From IMG/VR virus record IMGVR_UViG_3300044904_000300, positions 1 to 64,000 of that record: a stretch of DNA of 64,000 nt. One strand, written 5' to 3'. Of the stretch, positions 62,091 through 64,000 are shown piece by piece. The translations under genes and the position numbers were made by a program. The DNA is from a virus. The notes beneath the pieces were generated by a model. It made no database searches, was not told where the DNA came from, and saw only the letters and a program-made list of their open reading frames with translations. Position 1 is the stretch's first letter; each line of letters begins with the position of its first letter.

Positions 62091-62729
62091 ATGCTCTATA
62101 CTATCTACAAGACCACAAACTTGCTGTCGGGGAAAATATACATCGGCGCCCACAAAACAGAGAATATTGATGATGGGTACCTTGGTTCGGGTATTCACAT
62201 CAAACGGGCTTTGAAAAAGTATGGAAGACGACATTTTGTAAAAGAGATACTCTTTGTTTTTGATACACCAGAGGAAATGTTTGCGAAAGAAAAAGCGTTA
62301 GTTAATGAAGAGTTTGTTAGCAGGAGCGATACATACAATAAGATAGTTGGTGGAGAGGGCTCGACTGACCTTCGTAACTGGACAGAAGAACGACACCAAA
62401 AGATATCTGCGGCGACTAAAAAGCAGTGGAAGAACCCGAAGTTCCGTGAAATGATGCTTCAAGTTCGTCATCGTTGTCGCCCGAGTATTGCTACAAAACA
62501 AAAAATATCTATTACAAAACAGGGTCACTCGGCTACGGAAAAAACCAGAATAGCGTGGAAACAAATTAGCGCAAAAAATCGTGGAAGGATCTGGATTAAA
62601 CACGATAAGTTACAGCAATGCTGTTATGTCCCTCTAACGGATTTTGCAAACTACGAACTTAGCGGGTGGGTTCGTGGTCGCATTTATCACCGGCGAGCAG
62701 AAGAAAACAACTATGGCTCTATCAAATAG
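62091..62729 (+). CDS. GIY-YIG homing endonuclease
   Basis: 212 residues from the ATG at the predicted +1. N-terminal GIY-YIG: LYTIYKTTNLLSGKIYIGAHKT...DDGYLGSGIHIKRALKKYGRRHF, then EERHQKISAATKKQWKNPKFRE and TKQKISITKQGHSATEKTRIAW NUMOD3-type repeats. A C-terminal YVPLTDFANYELSGWVRGR motif ends it. The AT-rich gene overlaps the next gene by 18 bases. Confidence 0.9.
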   Translation: MLYTIYKTTNLLSGKIYIGAHKTENIDDGYLGSGIHIKRALKKYGRRHFVKEILFVFDTPEEMFAKEKALVNEEFVSRSDTYNKIVGGEGSTDLRNWTEERHQKISAATKKQWKNPKFREMMLQVRHRCRPSIATKQKISITKQGHSATEKTRIAWKQISAKNRGRIWIKHDKLQQCCYVPLTDFANYELSGWVRGRIYHRRAEENNYGSIK

Positions 62730-64000
62730 CACCACTCGCATCTTTCGGACCACATATTTCGATGACTACTATGCCCAGTCAAACACGGACCCCAACCTCT
62801 TTCGGGGCGAGGACTTTGATTTTAACCGCATTCTATTTCGTCCGCGATACGCGGTCCAGTCCCGCGAACTGACCCAGCTTCAGACCATTCTTCAAGCACA
62901 GATTGAGCAGCTTGGTTCAGCAAACCTCAAGCATGGGCAGCCGGTCTATGGATGCGAAATGGCGATCAATAACGGTGTCCGCGCTGGTAAAGTGCAGACA
63001 ACCGATAACGTCGCAGCGTTCTTTAGCCGCACGCTAGATGCGGGCCAGAAGATCGAGTCCGTCGATGTGCCGACGACCACCGCGTCGGTCCGAGGCTATG
63101 TGGCGATTGATGAGGGCTATACAGACAACTACTTGGTCTTCACGTATGGAAGTGATGCGGCATTCAACCCGAACGATGTAGTCAGCATTATCGGGGGCAC
63201 GGAGAGTGCGACGTTCTCTAGCGATAGTGACGCTTTTAGCGATGCGTCGGTGTTTAGCGTAGCAGGTGGTGTGTTCTTTATCTCCGGGTTCCTCGTGCGG
63301 TTCAAACCCGCAACTATCGTGCTCGACCATCAGTCTAGCGCCCCGGATGCGGTCGTGGGGCTGCTCGTTAGTGAAGAGATCCTTGATGAACTGGACGATG
63401 TAGTTGGGGAAACGCTCCTCGACCCAGCGAACCAGAATGCTCCAGGTGCTCACCGGTTCCGCTTGAGCTTGGCGCTCGCAAGTTATGGGTTAACAGTAGA
63501 GGTTCCCACAAACTTCATCCAGTTGGCTAAAGTGGTCAAAGGCGTCATCCAGTATACACAGACGGTTTCGGAACGCTACGTCAAGTGGTCGGAACTGAAT
63601 GACTTGCTCGCTCGGCGCACGTATGACGAGGCCGGGAACTACATGATCAAGTCGTTCTCACCGGTTATTGGTGATGACCCAGACGCAGAAGATCACTTCC
63701 GTCTCGCAGTCGGCGCGGGAAAGGCTTATGTTCACGGGTGGGAAGTCAATAAGACGACCCCGACAAACTTGTCTATCCGCAAGGGACGGACAACGCAGAA
63801 CGTGGATAGTCAGAGTATTGCGCTCCAGGTCGGAAACTATGTGCGAGTGCGTTGGGTTGGTGCGGCCGTTCCCGGCACGTATTTCTGTAACACCATCGCA
63901 GTAGATTTGCACACAGTCCCGTCGCAACAGATTGCCGGCGCAAATGACGCGACGTATGGCCTGTCCAAGATCGGAACGGCCAAACTCCGAATGCTGGAAG
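62712..64000 (+). CDS. DUF4815-type baseplate/tail fibre protein, 3'-partial
   Basis: Open to the right edge of the window (at least 429 residues). The start includes NTDPNLFRGEDFDFNRILFRPRYAVQSRELTQLQTILQAQIEQLGSANLKHGQPVYGCEMAINNG, the hallmark of DUF4815 structural proteins found at T4-like baseplates. The start ATG lies inside the HEG 3' end, showing how closely the element abuts the gene. Role: likely links baseplate wedge and fibres. Confidence 0.82.

Noticed and set aside
1-64000. CRISPR arrays, insertion sequences, integrase or attachment sites
   Set aside because: No regularly spaced repeats, transposase, recombinase or paired att-like repeats were noticed by eye.

Overview
The window is part of the genome of a large T4-like (probably 'far-T4') tailed phage of a Gram-negative host. 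The evidence is a T4-type tail/baseplate set (gp48, gp53, a gp27-like hub, gp5-like pieces, gp25, gp6, gp7-like, gp8, gp54-like, gp26, gp4), gp32, a gp61-like primase, a gp33-like late co-activator, late promoters of the form (T/C)TAAATA, and at least 32 recognisable tRNA genes. The circularly permuted tmRNA is of the kind known from alphaproteobacteria, some betaproteobacteria and cyanobacteria, which hints at the host but does not prove it. Two promoter types recur: TTGACA-N17-TATAAT-like and the late type. Many start codons lie exactly where transcription should begin, so leaderless messages look common.

Layout. 1-7.9 kb holds DNA metabolism and lysis genes: primase, class II ribonucleotide reductase, ThyX, a secreted GH24 endolysin and small envelope proteins, with two homing endonucleases (HEGs). 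7.9-28.3 kb is a long translation/RNA island. It carries 32 intact tRNAs for 19 amino acids (Asp not found), several damaged or aberrant tRNAs, several structured non-coding RNAs, a GGQ release-factor-like protein, an RNA ligase, three HNH HEGs, a minus-strand cassette of four paralogues and many small proteins. 28.3-34.7 kb has zinc ribbons, a glycosyltransferase, a RecB-like nuclease, the permuted tmRNA, gp33 and two HEGs. 34.7-41.5 kb has methyltransferases, a gp59-like protein, an SF2 helicase with an unusual methylase pair, and gp32, closed by a terminator. 41.8-47.2 kb (minus strand) is a hub/tail-assembly operon, including a likely -1 frameshift from gp26 and a gp4 gene invaded by an HEG. 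47.3-64 kb (plus strand) is the baseplate cluster, running off the right edge.

Together the RNA-related genes (tRNAs, tmRNA, GGQ factor, RNA ligase, structured RNAs) look like a system that keeps translation going during infection, rescues stalled ribosomes and repairs cut RNAs. The most novel material is the promoter-driven structured RNA at 17655-18124, a second structured region at 18931-19327 and a third at 7957-8165, the permuted phage tmRNA, the HEG-gp4 rearrangement, the aberrant tRNA architectures, and the rule linking late promoters to start codons. All assignments are by eye from motifs; no database or folding search was run.
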